DNA of 64,000 nucleotides from Vulcanimicrobiota bacterium (GCA_019637395.1 JAHBVR010000013.1:62001-126000); one strand, 5' to 3'. Counted from the first letter of the stretch, positions 44,317 to 52,439 are shown. A program made the numbers and translations. Notes: generated by a model not told the origin, from the letters alone.

Positions 44317-44647
44317 CTCCAGAATTCGTAAGCCGAGGGTGCGATATCCATTTCTCGCGCTCCAGGGCGCAGACTGGTCAGTTCAGCGCAGAGAGGCCAG
44401 GGGTTCTAACGAGCTTACAGCTGATAGCTCAAGTTTACTGGGGGCCGCTCCCACTCAACCACGGCCGCAGTGAGTCAAGACAATGAGTTCAACCAAGCCA
44501 TCGGCCTCAGAGGCCATTGGGCACACGTTCTCGTTGCCGAGGGGTCACTGCTGACCGCCTGGGGCAACATACCAGCAAGCCAAATCAACACTGGGGAGCC
44601 AGGCGAAAGCTTTAAAGGGGCGGAGTGCTACACGGAAGCGGAGTGCC

Positions 44648-44684
44648 AGCCCGGCCCCGGAACTGACGTTCCGGGGGCCGGGCT
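44648..44684. repeat. Strong GC-rich inverted repeat
   Basis: Arms 44648-44663 (AGCCCGGCCCCGGAAC) and 44668-44684 pair over about 16 bp with a single bulged G and a TGAC loop. There is no T-tract on the plus strand and no gene edge nearby, so its role is unclear. Confidence 0.7.
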
Positions 44685-44701
44685 GTCGGTGGGCGATAGC
44701 G

Positions 44702-44810
44702 GAGAGGCTGGCGCAAGCGCCAGAACAAAGAAAAAGCGGGCTCGCGGGCCCGCTTAAAGATCGGCTTGGTTGAAAGACTTCCGGTATTTCGACCCGGCGG
44801 CCGAGGGTTC
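44702..44810. repeat. Terminator-containing repeat, copy 1 (copy 2 at 53686-53793)
   Basis: About 108 bp shared with 53686-53793: GAGAGGCTGGCGCAAGCGCC, then an A-rich stretch and GCGGGC...GCCCGC stem, then TTAAAGATCG...GAAAGAC...ATTTCGAC. The first 39 bases are identical and the rest diverges moderately. Both copies lie directly downstream (minus strand) of an Rhs immunity gene, so the repeat travels with the toxin-immunity module. Confidence 0.85.
44730..44755 (-). terminator. Rho-independent terminator of the orphan immunity gene
   Basis: On the minus strand AAGCGGGC (44748-44755) pairs with GCCCGCTT (44734-44741) and is followed by TTTCTTTG. It lies 140 bp after the putative immunity gene stop (44893). 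An identical-type terminator ends the second copy at 53711-53739. Confidence 0.8.
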
Positions 44811-44840
44811 GTGGTTGGGGCTCACGCCCCAACCACGAAC
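44807..44840. repeat. Perfect 15-bp hairpin
   Basis: GTTCGTGGTTGGGGC (44807-44821) and its exact complement (44826-44840) flank a TCAC loop. It touches the end of the terminator repeat, 53 bp from the immunity gene stop. It is not present at the 53.8-kb copy. Confidence 0.75.
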
Positions 44841-44892
44841 TCACAGCATACTCCCCCAAGCTGAGAACCGAGCCTGGTCGGTACTATTAAAG

Positions 44893-45420
44893 TCAGTTTG
44901 CCAAGCGCAGTTGCGAAACTGACTTCATTACAAAGTCCAGAGTATCTTCTGGAGATCGAAATGCTAATTTCCAATTGCCAGGACCCTTAACTTGCCGAAC
45001 ATAGACGATGATCTCTTGCGGAATAAGCTCTTCCCCTGAATCCATTCGCCTAAGTCGATAGTATGTGACTATAAGAGAATCGAAATTGCCGCCTTTTATA
45101 CGTATCACGTCAGGGGTCAACTGGTAGCAGGCTACTGATACCAGCAAGCCTAGCCAGTTCTCACTACCAACAAGTAGGGAATGACTTACCCAGCGGCAGA
45201 CGTATCTGCGAAAAGACCTTGGAAGAAGTGATACCACTGTTCGGACCGTCCGGGTAACTGTTTGCGCAATTCCCGGTACCTCACATACTCCTAGATCCAA
45301 ATAGGTTCCATCAGAAAGTGTAACCGAAAACCGCTCCACGGAATTTTCCAGACCATCTGAGTTTAGCTGAATGATGTCGTCGGCAAGTGGGATAGTAAGC
45401 TTACAAGCTGAGAGTTCCAC
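44893..45420 (-). CDS. Putative immunity protein of the orphan Rhs module
   Basis: The protein has 175 residues, starting at GTG 45420 (CGGAG nine bases upstream). It is a cytosolic, mixed alpha-beta sequence starting MELSACKLTIPLADDIIQLN, with no known family. Base composition is clearly more AT-rich than the neighbouring chromosome, as is common for toxin-immunity cassettes. It follows the orphan Rhs C-terminus by 66 bp on the same strand, the standard immunity position. The role is inferred from position. Confidence 0.55.
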   Translation of the reverse strand: MELSACKLTIPLADDIIQLNSDGLENSVERFSVTLSDGTYLDLGVCEVPGIAQTVTRTVRTVVSLLPRSFRRYVCRWVSHSLLVGSENWLGLLVSVACYQLTPDVIRIKGGNFDSLIVTYYRLRRMDSGEELIPQEIIVYVRQVKGPGNWKLAFRSPEDTLDFVMKSVSQLRLAN

Positions 45421-45486
45421 CAGTTTAATCTCCGTTCTAGTGCCATTCTTAGACCTGATATTCCCTTCTCTACAGTGTAATAAGCG

Positions 45487-46671
45487 CTATTTTCTAGGCA
45501 CTCGGCGAATGCCGTGGTCAAGGTCGATCTCAGGAGCAGGATTATCAGACGGATATTCGGGTGGAAACCATTGATCATAGTCCGGTTCTTCATACTCTCC
45601 GCAAGTGTAGCAGCTTTTAAGCCTGTCGCCACCGCAAAAACCTTTACACCATGATTCAATTGATTGCCCCCGAGGAGCACTCTTCTTACGCCTCATGCAG
45701 ACCTCCACGCAATCGTCAAAAGCGGCGTTGCAGCGGAACAAATAGAGCAGGCTTGTGCCAGCTTTCTTCAAGCTATCGAGCCAACTGCCTCCACTCTTGC
45801 CAGAGCTTTGAGATTGATCGCTACCACCCGTGCTCGCTCTTTCGCGGTTCGGGCGAGGCAACCAGTCCGGCACCGGCCGGCCCATCGAGTCGAGCCAGTT
45901 AGAATATCCTTGTAGACTTCCGGTCATCATCTCCCTTTCAGTGAAGAAATCTGACTCAGTTTGCGGCGGTCCGTAAGGCCAAACTCCGCTGCCAGGAGAG
46001 TTCGGAGGAGCGACTGCCTGATTAGGGCTGTAGCCGGCAGGCCGAGTGCTAGAGGCGGGTATTCCCGCTCCTCGTGAGGGGATTGTAGAGGGTTGATAGC
46101 TTGGACGGGGGATGGGTTCAAGCCCGAATGGGTCGATTCTTATGCTGGGATTGTTCAAGGCATACGAGTAGAGGTTTACTCCACCGCCAAATCCGATCGG
46201 ATCTCTCGAAATGAACCGTCGTAAGGTCGGATCATACCAGCGCTGGCACATGTAGAGCAGAGAGCCGATGGGCTCTATACGGCAGCCGGCTGCGCCGACA
46301 AACCCATACTGGAAGCCACCAGACACATTGTCGAAACTAGCATCGAGTTGATTACCCCAGGCATCGAATTCTCTACGCAGAACGACGTCGCCATTTTCAT
46401 CGGTCACCATTTTAATGGACATCACGTGGTCAGTGTGAACGTCATACCGACCACCGTCCCGGATGAAGCTCATTAGTTGCCCTCCAGGAACGCAGTAGGT
46501 AGTCGTTGAGATGCCCGTTGTTTCGCGTACAACCCTCCATCCATCCCAGACGAAGGTGGTCACATCCGAACCATCGTCTCGGCTCATCATTCTGCCGGCC
46601 CAATCGTAGCTGTAGGCCACATCAACGCTTCCAGGCCCCTGCACACGGACCAACCGGTTCTCATCGTTCAA
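45487..46671 (-). pseudogene. Orphan Rhs C-terminal fragment with its own toxin-like tip
   Basis: The fragment has 394 residues and no Rhs N-terminus. Residues 1-186 are the end of an Rhs core (ENRLVRVQGPGSVDVAYSYD through RWYDPTLRRFISRDP to RIDPFGLEP, the usual core/tip boundary). They align closely with the end of the 2202-residue Rhs gene (boundary DPYGLEP). The 208-residue tip differs completely: Pro/Ser-rich, then Cys-rich (CNAAFDDCVEVCMRRKK, WCKGFCGGDRLKSCYTCGEY). It starts exactly where homology with the full Rhs begins (about 46669), next to the recombinase gene. Without an N-terminus it cannot be delivered; it may still be expressed or recombine back. Confidence 0.85.
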
Positions 46672-46679
46672 AAAACCGG

Positions 46680-47441
46680 TTAGGTAATTTCACCCATGCT
46701 CTCCTTTTTCGCCGCAGCCAGAATTCCGGAATGTCTTTGCTCGGCTTCGGCGGCGTGGGCCAGGCGAGATTGATTCAAAAGTCGCGGTGTCAGGCGTCGC
46801 TTCAAGACGTGGTCATATCGATACAGGCGAAACTTTATGGCTGCGTCGCTGCGGAAAGGTCCGCGGGCACCCTGAATCAGGTAGGGGTTTGGGGTTTGCA
46901 GTTGTTCGGGCCGGCCTTGCTCCAGGTAGCGGGAGAGAGCCAGCTGCAGCGCCTGGTCGTCCGGTAGCTCGTCCAGTTGGTCCAGGCGCAAGCAACGGCA
47001 GCGCTCGGCAGAAAAGCCCTGATAGAGCAGGTGCAGCAAAACCAGGTCGGCCTGGCCGGCGGGCTTGGAGAGGTCGGGAGCATTAAAGGCCTTTAATGCT
47101 TCAAGCACAGTCAGGGGTCGGCGCTCGGGTTGGGGCGGTCGCGGCAGCGTCCAGCCTTCCATCGGGTTCTTCCGCACCAGGCCCTGGCCGTGTGCCCAAA
47201 CGTAGAGATGGCGCAGAAATCGGAGGCCCTGGTCGATGGTGTTGGCAGTCTGCAGGCGGCCCAGTCGGGTGGGTTTCCAGAGCTGTTGGCGCTGGAATTC
47301 CTCGATGTGGCGGCGCTCGGCCTGGTGCCACGCCACGGGCAGAAATTGTTGCCATTCCAGCCACCAGGCCAGGTAGGCGGCCACCGTGGCCGCGCCCCAG
47401 TTGGGTCGGCTGGCCACCAGGTCGTCAAAGGCGTCGCGCAC
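46680..47441 (-). CDS. Third tyrosine recombinase of a RIT-like trio (degenerate, short)
   Basis: The protein has 253 residues from GTG 47441, overlapping the second recombinase by 17 bp. The N-terminal core-binding part (YLAWWLEWQQFLPVAWHQAE) and TIDQGLRFLRHLYVWAHGQG match the phage-integrase SAM-like domain, then LVLLHLLYQGFSAERCRCLR marks the start of the catalytic domain. The HxxR, H/W and final Tyr boxes are not recognisable: the C-terminus (TPRLLNQSRLAHAAEAEQRH) ends early at the junction with the orphan Rhs fragment. It is probably truncated or non-catalytic. In RIT elements the third gene (ritC) lies here. Confidence 0.7.
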   Translation of the reverse strand: MRDAFDDLVASRPNWGAATVAAYLAWWLEWQQFLPVAWHQAERRHIEEFQRQQLWKPTRLGRLQTANTIDQGLRFLRHLYVWAHGQGLVRKNPMEGWTLPRPPQPERRPLTVLEALKAFNAPDLSKPAGQADLVLLHLLYQGFSAERCRCLRLDQLDELPDDQALQLALSRYLEQGRPEQLQTPNPYLIQGARGPFRSDAAIKFRLYRYDHVLKRRLTPRLLNQSRLAHAAEAEQRHSGILAAAKKESMGEIT

Positions 47442-48309
47442 GCGCTCGCGCTCTCGGATGGAATCGGCCGTGCTCTTCGCGGAGGTCCTCCAGGCTGGTC
47501 TGGGTGTAGTGCATCGTCGTTTCCGGGCTCTGATGGCTCAGAAGTTGCTGCAAATGGTGAATGGCAGCGCCGTTTTGCAGCATGTGGTTGGCGTAGGCCC
47601 GGCGCAGCGAATGCACGGTCAATTTCGGTAATTCTAATTGTCGTCGGTAGCGACGCACCAGCTCGGCCACGTTGTAATGCGCCAGGCGCCGTCCGGAGCG
47701 GGTCAGCAGCAATGCCGTCTCCTCGGGGGCCGGTCGCAATTCGGGGCGGACCTTGGTCACATACGTGTCGATCCGGATCGCTAAAGACTCGCCCACAGGT
47801 TGGAGCCGGTCCTTCTGGCCTTTGCTTTGGCGGACCCAGAGGCACGAAAGCTCTCGGTCCCAGTCGCGAACATCCAGCGCAGAGCACTCGGAGCGGCGCA
47901 GGCCGGCACCGTAGAGAATCTCCAGCACCACCTGGTCGCGCTGGCCCAGCTTGGTGTCCGCAGGCGCCGCCAGTAACGCCAAAACCTGATCGGGCGCCGG
48001 AATCCAGGCCTGTGCGCGTTGTTTTGTAAGGGTCCACCCGGCGGCCAGATCCCTGTGCCAGTGGCCTTCCGCGTGGCCCCACCTCAAAAAGCAGCGGACC
48101 TGGCGGCTGCGCTCGGCGCGGGTTGCCGGCGTGAATTGCTCCAGCCATTGGCGGTAGTCCGCCAGGCGCTCCAAAGTGCAGCTGGCCTCGCCCAGATGCT
48201 CTCTGAAAGCTGTCAGATTGGCCCGGTAGTCAGACAGTGTACGCGCGGCCAGCGGTCGCTCGGCCAACTCCGCCAGGTAGACCTCGATCAGCCCGGCTCT
48301 CAAAATCAT
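47425..48309 (-). CDS. Second tyrosine recombinase of a RIT-like trio
   Basis: The protein has 294 residues. ATG 48309 is chosen because it makes an ATGA overlap with the upstream recombinase. The catalytic set is intact: Arg in LYGAGLRRSECSALDV, Lys region QSKGQKDRLQPV, His-x-x-Arg in LTVHSLRRAYANHML, His in LLSHQSPETT and nucleophile Tyr in MHYTQTS. It should cut and rejoin DNA at specific sites. Overlapping tandem arrangement with the flanking recombinases is the signature of 'recombinase in trio' elements. Confidence 0.88.
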   Translation of the reverse strand: MILRAGLIEVYLAELAERPLAARTLSDYRANLTAFREHLGEASCTLERLADYRQWLEQFTPATRAERSRQVRCFLRWGHAEGHWHRDLAAGWTLTKQRAQAWIPAPDQVLALLAAPADTKLGQRDQVVLEILYGAGLRRSECSALDVRDWDRELSCLWVRQSKGQKDRLQPVGESLAIRIDTYVTKVRPELRPAPEETALLLTRSGRRLAHYNVAELVRRYRRQLELPKLTVHSLRRAYANHMLQNGAAIHHLQQLLSHQSPETTMHYTQTSLEDLREEHGRFHPRARARARRL

Positions 48310-49220
48310 CGCTCGCGGGGGTGGCAGCGGCGCAGCACCTGGCGCAGCTCGCTCAGCTCCACCCGCGTGTAGCCCTGCGTTGTCTGGATCGATTCGTGGC
48401 CCAGCAGCGTCTGCAGGTGCTTCAAATTGGCTCCACGCTTCAACATGTGGGTGGCGCAACTATGGCGCAGGCAGTGCGGCGTAACGTGCTTTTCCAGGCC
48501 CACGCGCTTGCCCCAGCGGGCCACGATTTCGGCCAGCTGGCTCACGCCCAGCGGTCGGCCGGTGCGGCTCAGGAACAGCGTTTCCTCGTGCCCGCGCGCC
48601 AACGCCGGCCTTCCCCTTGCCAGATATTCCTGGAGCCAGGCTTCGGCCTCTTCTCCCATCGGCACCCAGCGCTGCTTGCGGCCCTTGCCCTCAGCCACGA
48701 ACAACAGGTGTCGGGCCCAGTCCAGCTCGCTCAGTTTTAAGACACGGAGCTCGCTGTTGCGCAGGCCAGTGCCGTAAAACAGTTCTAAGAGGGCGCGGTC
48801 GCGTATTTCCAGGGGCGTTTGGTCGCTGGGACCCTCCAGCAAACGCAAAGTTTCTCCCTCGCTCAAAATCACGCGCGGCAACGTGCGCGCCTTCTTGGGC
48901 AGCTTCAGACCCCGCGACACATCGATCAGCAGAAAATCGTTGCGCACCAAGAACCGCACAAACCCCAGAGCCGCGCCCAGACGGCCGCGCAGGTTGGCGT
49001 TGCTCAGCTTCTTCTGGCGGCGGTCCTGGACGGTGTAGAGATGCAGCCAGTAGGCTTTCAGGTGCTGGGCGGTCAGCGCGCCCAGGCTCTTCAAACCCTG
49101 GCTGCGCCAGTGTTCCAGCATCTTCGGGATTTCATAGTGATACCGGGCCAGCGATCGTGGCGAAAGGCTCAGGACCTGGGGATCCTGGGCAAATCGTTGC
49201 TGCCACAGGGCCGGGTCCAT
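48306..49220 (-). CDS. First tyrosine recombinase of a RIT-like trio
   Basis: The protein has 304 residues from ATG 49220 (GTG 49229 is an alternative, GAGG four bases upstream). Core-binding N-domain (RYHYEIPKMLEHWRSQGLKS) and full catalytic set: Arg in GTGLRNSELRVL, Lys in GKGRKQRWVPM, HCLRHSCATHML (HxxR), LLGHESIQTT (His) and QGYTRVEL (Tyr). XerC/D-like. It precedes the other two recombinases with overlapping genes, so all three are co-translated. Confidence 0.88.
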   Translation of the reverse strand: MDPALWQQRFAQDPQVLSLSPRSLARYHYEIPKMLEHWRSQGLKSLGALTAQHLKAYWLHLYTVQDRRQKKLSNANLRGRLGAALGFVRFLVRNDFLLIDVSRGLKLPKKARTLPRVILSEGETLRLLEGPSDQTPLEIRDRALLELFYGTGLRNSELRVLKLSELDWARHLLFVAEGKGRKQRWVPMGEEAEAWLQEYLARGRPALARGHEETLFLSRTGRPLGVSQLAEIVARWGKRVGLEKHVTPHCLRHSCATHMLKRGANLKHLQTLLGHESIQTTQGYTRVELSELRQVLRRCHPRER

Positions 49221-49357
49221 CTCGTTCACGCTGCCTCGCCTGCAAAAAGGCAATAGGAGGCCATCTCAAGAGTGTACTTGCTCACAACAACACCCTTAAG
49301 TCTGGTAAAGAAGATTCGGTTGAAAGGAAAAGTGGGTTTTTCTCGGTCCTGAATTGC

Positions 49358-49600
49358 CCGCAAGCTCGCAAGGTTGTTCTTTAACGTCCTCAAAGCGTGG
49401 TGGCAAAAGGCTTTCAGCTTGCAGGCAAGGTTTCGCAAGGTCCCGCAAAGTTGCTCTTCGCAAAAGAGCGATTGTGTTTTTTTCTTGTCTGCTTTTCGCC
49501 GCAAGCTCGCAAGGTCGGTCGAAATCGCGAGAAGGCCCCTTTGCAATGGGGCTTTCAGCTTGCACGCAAGGTCGCGCAAGGTTCCGCAAGGTCCGGCCAG
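49358..49600. repeat. 141-bp direct tandem repeat made of iterated GCAAGGT motifs
   Basis: CCGCAAGCTCGCAAGGT occurs at 49358 and 49499; GGCTTTCAGCTTGCA at 49409 and 49550. Both pairs are 141 bp apart, so the unit is a tandem duplication with a diverged middle. After the second motif, 10-bp iterons follow in phase: GCAAGGTTTC, GCAAGGTCCC, GCAAAG in copy 1 and GCAAGGTCGC, GCAAGGTTCC, GCAAGGTCC in copy 2. It lies in the 395-bp gap between the first recombinase and the primase gene. Frames here are translations of the repeat, not genes. Confidence 0.85.
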
Positions 49601-49614
49601 ACAGTGCAAAATCA

Positions 49615-52200
49615 TCACCGCGACAAACGGCGCTCCAGGTCTTCGGGCGACAGCAGGGCCACCGGCGCTTCCTGTTCGTGGGCCACCAGCAGGCGATACT
49701 GAAAGGCCCGCCCATTCTGGCCCGCGGCCACCTCCACGTATTCCATGTCCACCAGCTCCTGCAGCGCCGCCCGCAGCTGGTGGTCCTCGATGTCCGTCAC
49801 CCGCCGCAGGTCGCGCCGGGTAAAGAGAAACTCACGGGTGCGGTCATCGGCCTGGGCGTGGACCCAGGCCCGAATCAGCTGCCACAGGTCTTTGGCGCCG
49901 CGGCTCAGCTCGTGCAGCGTCAAGGAAAGCACCTCGTGTGCCAGTTGATAGGCCAGTCGGTAGTCTTCCAACGCCGCCATCACGTAATCGTCGCCGTCTT
50001 CGGTGCGGCCACGTTCGCGCTGATATTGGTGCAAGAACGCAGACGCCTCGATCAGGCACAAGAATCTTTCGTGATCTCGCCGGTTGCGCAGCTTTTTGGT
50101 CGGAAACACCAGCTGGTCCGCGAACGGGATGAAGACCAAGACCGGCTCCAAAAGGCGCTGGGCGTTGTGGTGGCACTCCTGAATTGCCTCGGCCTGGCGG
50201 TGCCGGTTCTTTCGGGTCGGCATCCTCCAGGCGCGCTGCGCCTGCAGAATCCGCTCCGTCTGCTCCTGGCTTTCGTCCAGCGTGATTTCAAAGCACCGGG
50301 TGGCATTTTCGTGATTAATCCTGGGGTCAGTGGTCGTCTCCAGATAAGCCACCGGCCCTTCTACAGTAATGATTTGGGTGGCGATCTTGCCGGTCGCGGG
50401 GTCTTTCTGAGGCACGGCCTGGGTCAGCTTCTGTCGGGACTGCAAAATCCGAATACTGTATTCGGCGGACTCGGCGCCGGTGCGCTCCTCCACGATGATC
50501 AACTTGCCTTTTAAGAGAAACTGGGCCATATACTGCAGCGCCTGGGCGGTGATGCGCGTGAACATCATCACGTCTTCCGGCGGCGTCAGTTGTTCTATAA
50601 AATCGGTCAGCGTGGACTTGCCGCAGCCAGACTGCGAGATGATGATTCCCGACAGCGGTTTTGGCAGTTTCCGCGAGATGCCGATCAGGTAAGCCAGCAG
50701 CTTCGGGTTTTCCTCACCGATGTAACCGAGGTTTTCCAGGTCGGTCAGGATGGCCCGCGCCAGGTTGGGCGTTCTCAAGAAGGCCAGGGCTTCTTGTTTC
50801 TGCTTCTCGGTCAGCTGAACCGTGTCGTTCTCGGCCTTTTCCGGGGCTTTGCGGTCCTTCGCCCATTCCTCGGCGGCGGCCATCAGCTCGGCCAGGTGCT
50901 GGCTGGCCGTGGTGCGGCTCAGCTGCAGTTGCGAGACCAACTGGCGCTCCAGCTTGGCCCGGTCGCGGTGCACATAAAAGTCGATGCGGTCCTGCGTCCA
51001 GCGGCCGCTGTTGTGGGCGGCCAGCACGTTGGCCTTTAGCCGGCTGCTAAACGGCCCGATCATTTCCACCCGGTATTTGGTGTCCGTTATTTGCAGTTCA
51101 AAGCCTTTGTCGCTGGTGATTCGTGACGTGGGAGAAACGGGTGCGCACGGTGCTTCTTTCTGTGTCTGGGTCAGCAACTTTTGGAGAACTTCGGGGCCTT
51201 GCTCCTGGAGGATTTGGCACGGGTCCTGGCCATCCGCCAGCCGAACCGCGGTCACGGTCCGGTCCATTTCACGAAGGGCCTGCGAAAGAGTCTGGGTGGC
51301 TTCCAGGCCAGCTCGGTCGCCGTCCATCACGAGAACCACCTCGCGCACTTCAAAGCGCTCCAGGAGCGCTTTCAGGGGCTCTGGTAAGCCCTGGGTGCCA
51401 TACAGACAACTCACGTTGCGCACGCCTGCCTGCCAGACTGCCATCGCGTCCAGCACGCTCTCGGTAAACACGATTCGTCCCGAAGACTTGAAGGATTGCC
51501 AGTTCAAAACGCCCTGGTGCGGCCCGGGTAAATAAAGGTGGCGGTTCTTGGCGTCAGTGCGGATGCGGCGGCCGTAAAGCCCCACGATGCCCTGGTCCGG
51601 ATGCGTCAACGGCACCACCACGCACCCCCGAAGCAGCTCTTTCTTGTCGCTGTTCAAGATGCCGATGGCCTGCAGGGCTTCCACGATGGGGCCCTCGTCC
51701 GGCAGCGTTTTCAGCAGAGAACCATCGCAAAACCCCACCTGAAAGGCTTTCCAGGTCTCCACGGCGGAAATACCGCGAGACTCAAGATAGCTTTTGCCGT
51801 CGGTGGTCTCGGCGAATCGGCGCTGGTAAAGTTCCGCCACCCGGTTCAAAAGATCTTGGCGGCGGAAACCGCCGGGTAATTCCGTGACAGTGGGCAGAGG
51901 CGCGCTGGGCTCGGCGGAAGCGCAGCGTCGCAACCGCTCCAGGGCGGCCGGAAACTCCAGCTTTTCCTTTAACCGTAGGAAATCGAAGGCGTCGCCGGCG
52001 GCCTTGCACGAAAAGCATTGCCACAGCCGGCGCTCGTTGTTGATCGATAGCGAAGCCTCCCGATCGTCGTGAAACGGGCAGATGCACAGCCAATTCTTGC
52101 CCTTCTTACGCGGCTGGAGTCCGGAATCGCGAAAAAGATCAACCAGGTCGACGCGGGCTTTCAGCTCGTCCAGTTCTTTGCGGTCCAGGGTCGGCGTCAC
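49615..52200 (-). CDS. Primase-helicase (CHC2 zinc finger, Toprim, P-loop ATPase)
   Basis: The protein has 861 residues. GTG 52200 is chosen (TGGAG six bases upstream). CHC2 zinc finger: C41-P-F-H44 and C62-F-S-C65. The Toprim domain (about 230-330) has GRIVFTESVLDAMAVW and VVLVMDGDRAGLEATQTLSQ. The helicase-like ATPase has Walker A IISQSGCGKSTLTDFI and LKGKLIIVEERTGAESAEYS (Walker B/sensor). The order, primase then helicase, is that of P4 alpha and many satellite-element replication proteins. It suggests the element can prime its own replication. A 33-residue gene precedes it, two bases away. Confidence 0.88.
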   Translation of the reverse strand: MTPTLDRKELDELKARVDLVDLFRDSGLQPRKKGKNWLCICPFHDDREASLSINNERRLWQCFSCKAAGDAFDFLRLKEKLEFPAALERLRRCASAEPSAPLPTVTELPGGFRRQDLLNRVAELYQRRFAETTDGKSYLESRGISAVETWKAFQVGFCDGSLLKTLPDEGPIVEALQAIGILNSDKKELLRGCVVVPLTHPDQGIVGLYGRRIRTDAKNRHLYLPGPHQGVLNWQSFKSSGRIVFTESVLDAMAVWQAGVRNVSCLYGTQGLPEPLKALLERFEVREVVLVMDGDRAGLEATQTLSQALREMDRTVTAVRLADGQDPCQILQEQGPEVLQKLLTQTQKEAPCAPVSPTSRITSDKGFELQITDTKYRVEMIGPFSSRLKANVLAAHNSGRWTQDRIDFYVHRDRAKLERQLVSQLQLSRTTASQHLAELMAAAEEWAKDRKAPEKAENDTVQLTEKQKQEALAFLRTPNLARAILTDLENLGYIGEENPKLLAYLIGISRKLPKPLSGIIISQSGCGKSTLTDFIEQLTPPEDVMMFTRITAQALQYMAQFLLKGKLIIVEERTGAESAEYSIRILQSRQKLTQAVPQKDPATGKIATQIITVEGPVAYLETTTDPRINHENATRCFEITLDESQEQTERILQAQRAWRMPTRKNRHRQAEAIQECHHNAQRLLEPVLVFIPFADQLVFPTKKLRNRRDHERFLCLIEASAFLHQYQRERGRTEDGDDYVMAALEDYRLAYQLAHEVLSLTLHELSRGAKDLWQLIRAWVHAQADDRTREFLFTRRDLRRVTDIEDHQLRAALQELVDMEYVEVAAGQNGRAFQYRLLVAHEQEAPVALLSPEDLERRLSR

Positions 52201-52202
52201 AG

Positions 52203-52304
52203 CTACTCCATCTCCTGGCACAGTTCTGCCAGTTCGTCGCAAAGATCAAATAGCCGGTCGGCGGCCTCTCGGGGTGTGTCTCCGTCCAAGGGGGGTAGGG
52301 TCAT
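52203..52304 (-). CDS. 33-residue acidic peptide upstream of the primase gene
   Basis: ATG 52304 has GGAGG nine bases upstream and the stop at 52203 lies two bases before the primase GTG. Product MTLPPLDGDTPREAADRLFD then LCDELAELCQEME: acidic and helical. It is a credible small gene, co-translated with the primase. Function unknown; could be an inhibitor, cofactor or translational leader. Confidence 0.6.
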   Translation of the reverse strand: MTLPPLDGDTPREAADRLFDLCDELAELCQEME

Positions 52305-52379
52305 CCAGCAAATCCTCCAGAGATGGGCCAGACTTCACAGTCGAGCCTGAAGTGAAACTTTGAAAAACAGAGATGAATT

Positions 52380-52409
52380 TTTATATCACATACAAGTTCA
52401 CTCTGCCAA
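52380..52409 (-). promoter_or_regulatory. Putative promoter of the primase operon
   Basis: On the minus strand TTGGCA (52404-52409) and TATAAA (52380-52385) are 18 bp apart, 76 bp upstream of the 33-residue ORF. It faces away from the XRE promoter, so this 170-bp region is a divergent control region. Confidence 0.5.
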
Positions 52410-52439
52410 GACTTTGCCAGATCAGATGACTTTCCTGAC

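Larger units (their letters stand above)
44317..44892. other. Non-coding region with hairpins and duplicated terminator
   Basis: About 575 bp upstream of the IS110 transposase and downstream of the orphan immunity gene. The first 180 bp (44317-44500) is where an IS110 bridge RNA would lie. Then come a GC-rich hairpin (44648-44684), the duplicated terminator repeat (44702-44810) and a perfect 15-bp hairpin (44807-44840). Frames across it are not credible genes. Confidence 0.6.

Noticed and set aside
44702-44810. Integron attC-like recombination site
   Set aside because: The stems form ordinary transcription terminators in the right place for the immunity genes, and no integron integrase (with its extra domain) is present.
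44470-44859. Frames on both strands beside the terminator repeat
   Set aside because: They run through strong hairpins and a duplicated terminator, and the matching frame at 53268-53819 shares only the repeat.
49358-49600. CRISPR-like array
   Set aside because: Only two 141-bp units, with conserved rather than unique spacers and no cas genes.
49226-49618. Minus-strand frame with repeated 'CGTLRxLACKLKA'
   Set aside because: It only translates the 141-bp tandem repeat; no ribosome site or homologue-like composition.
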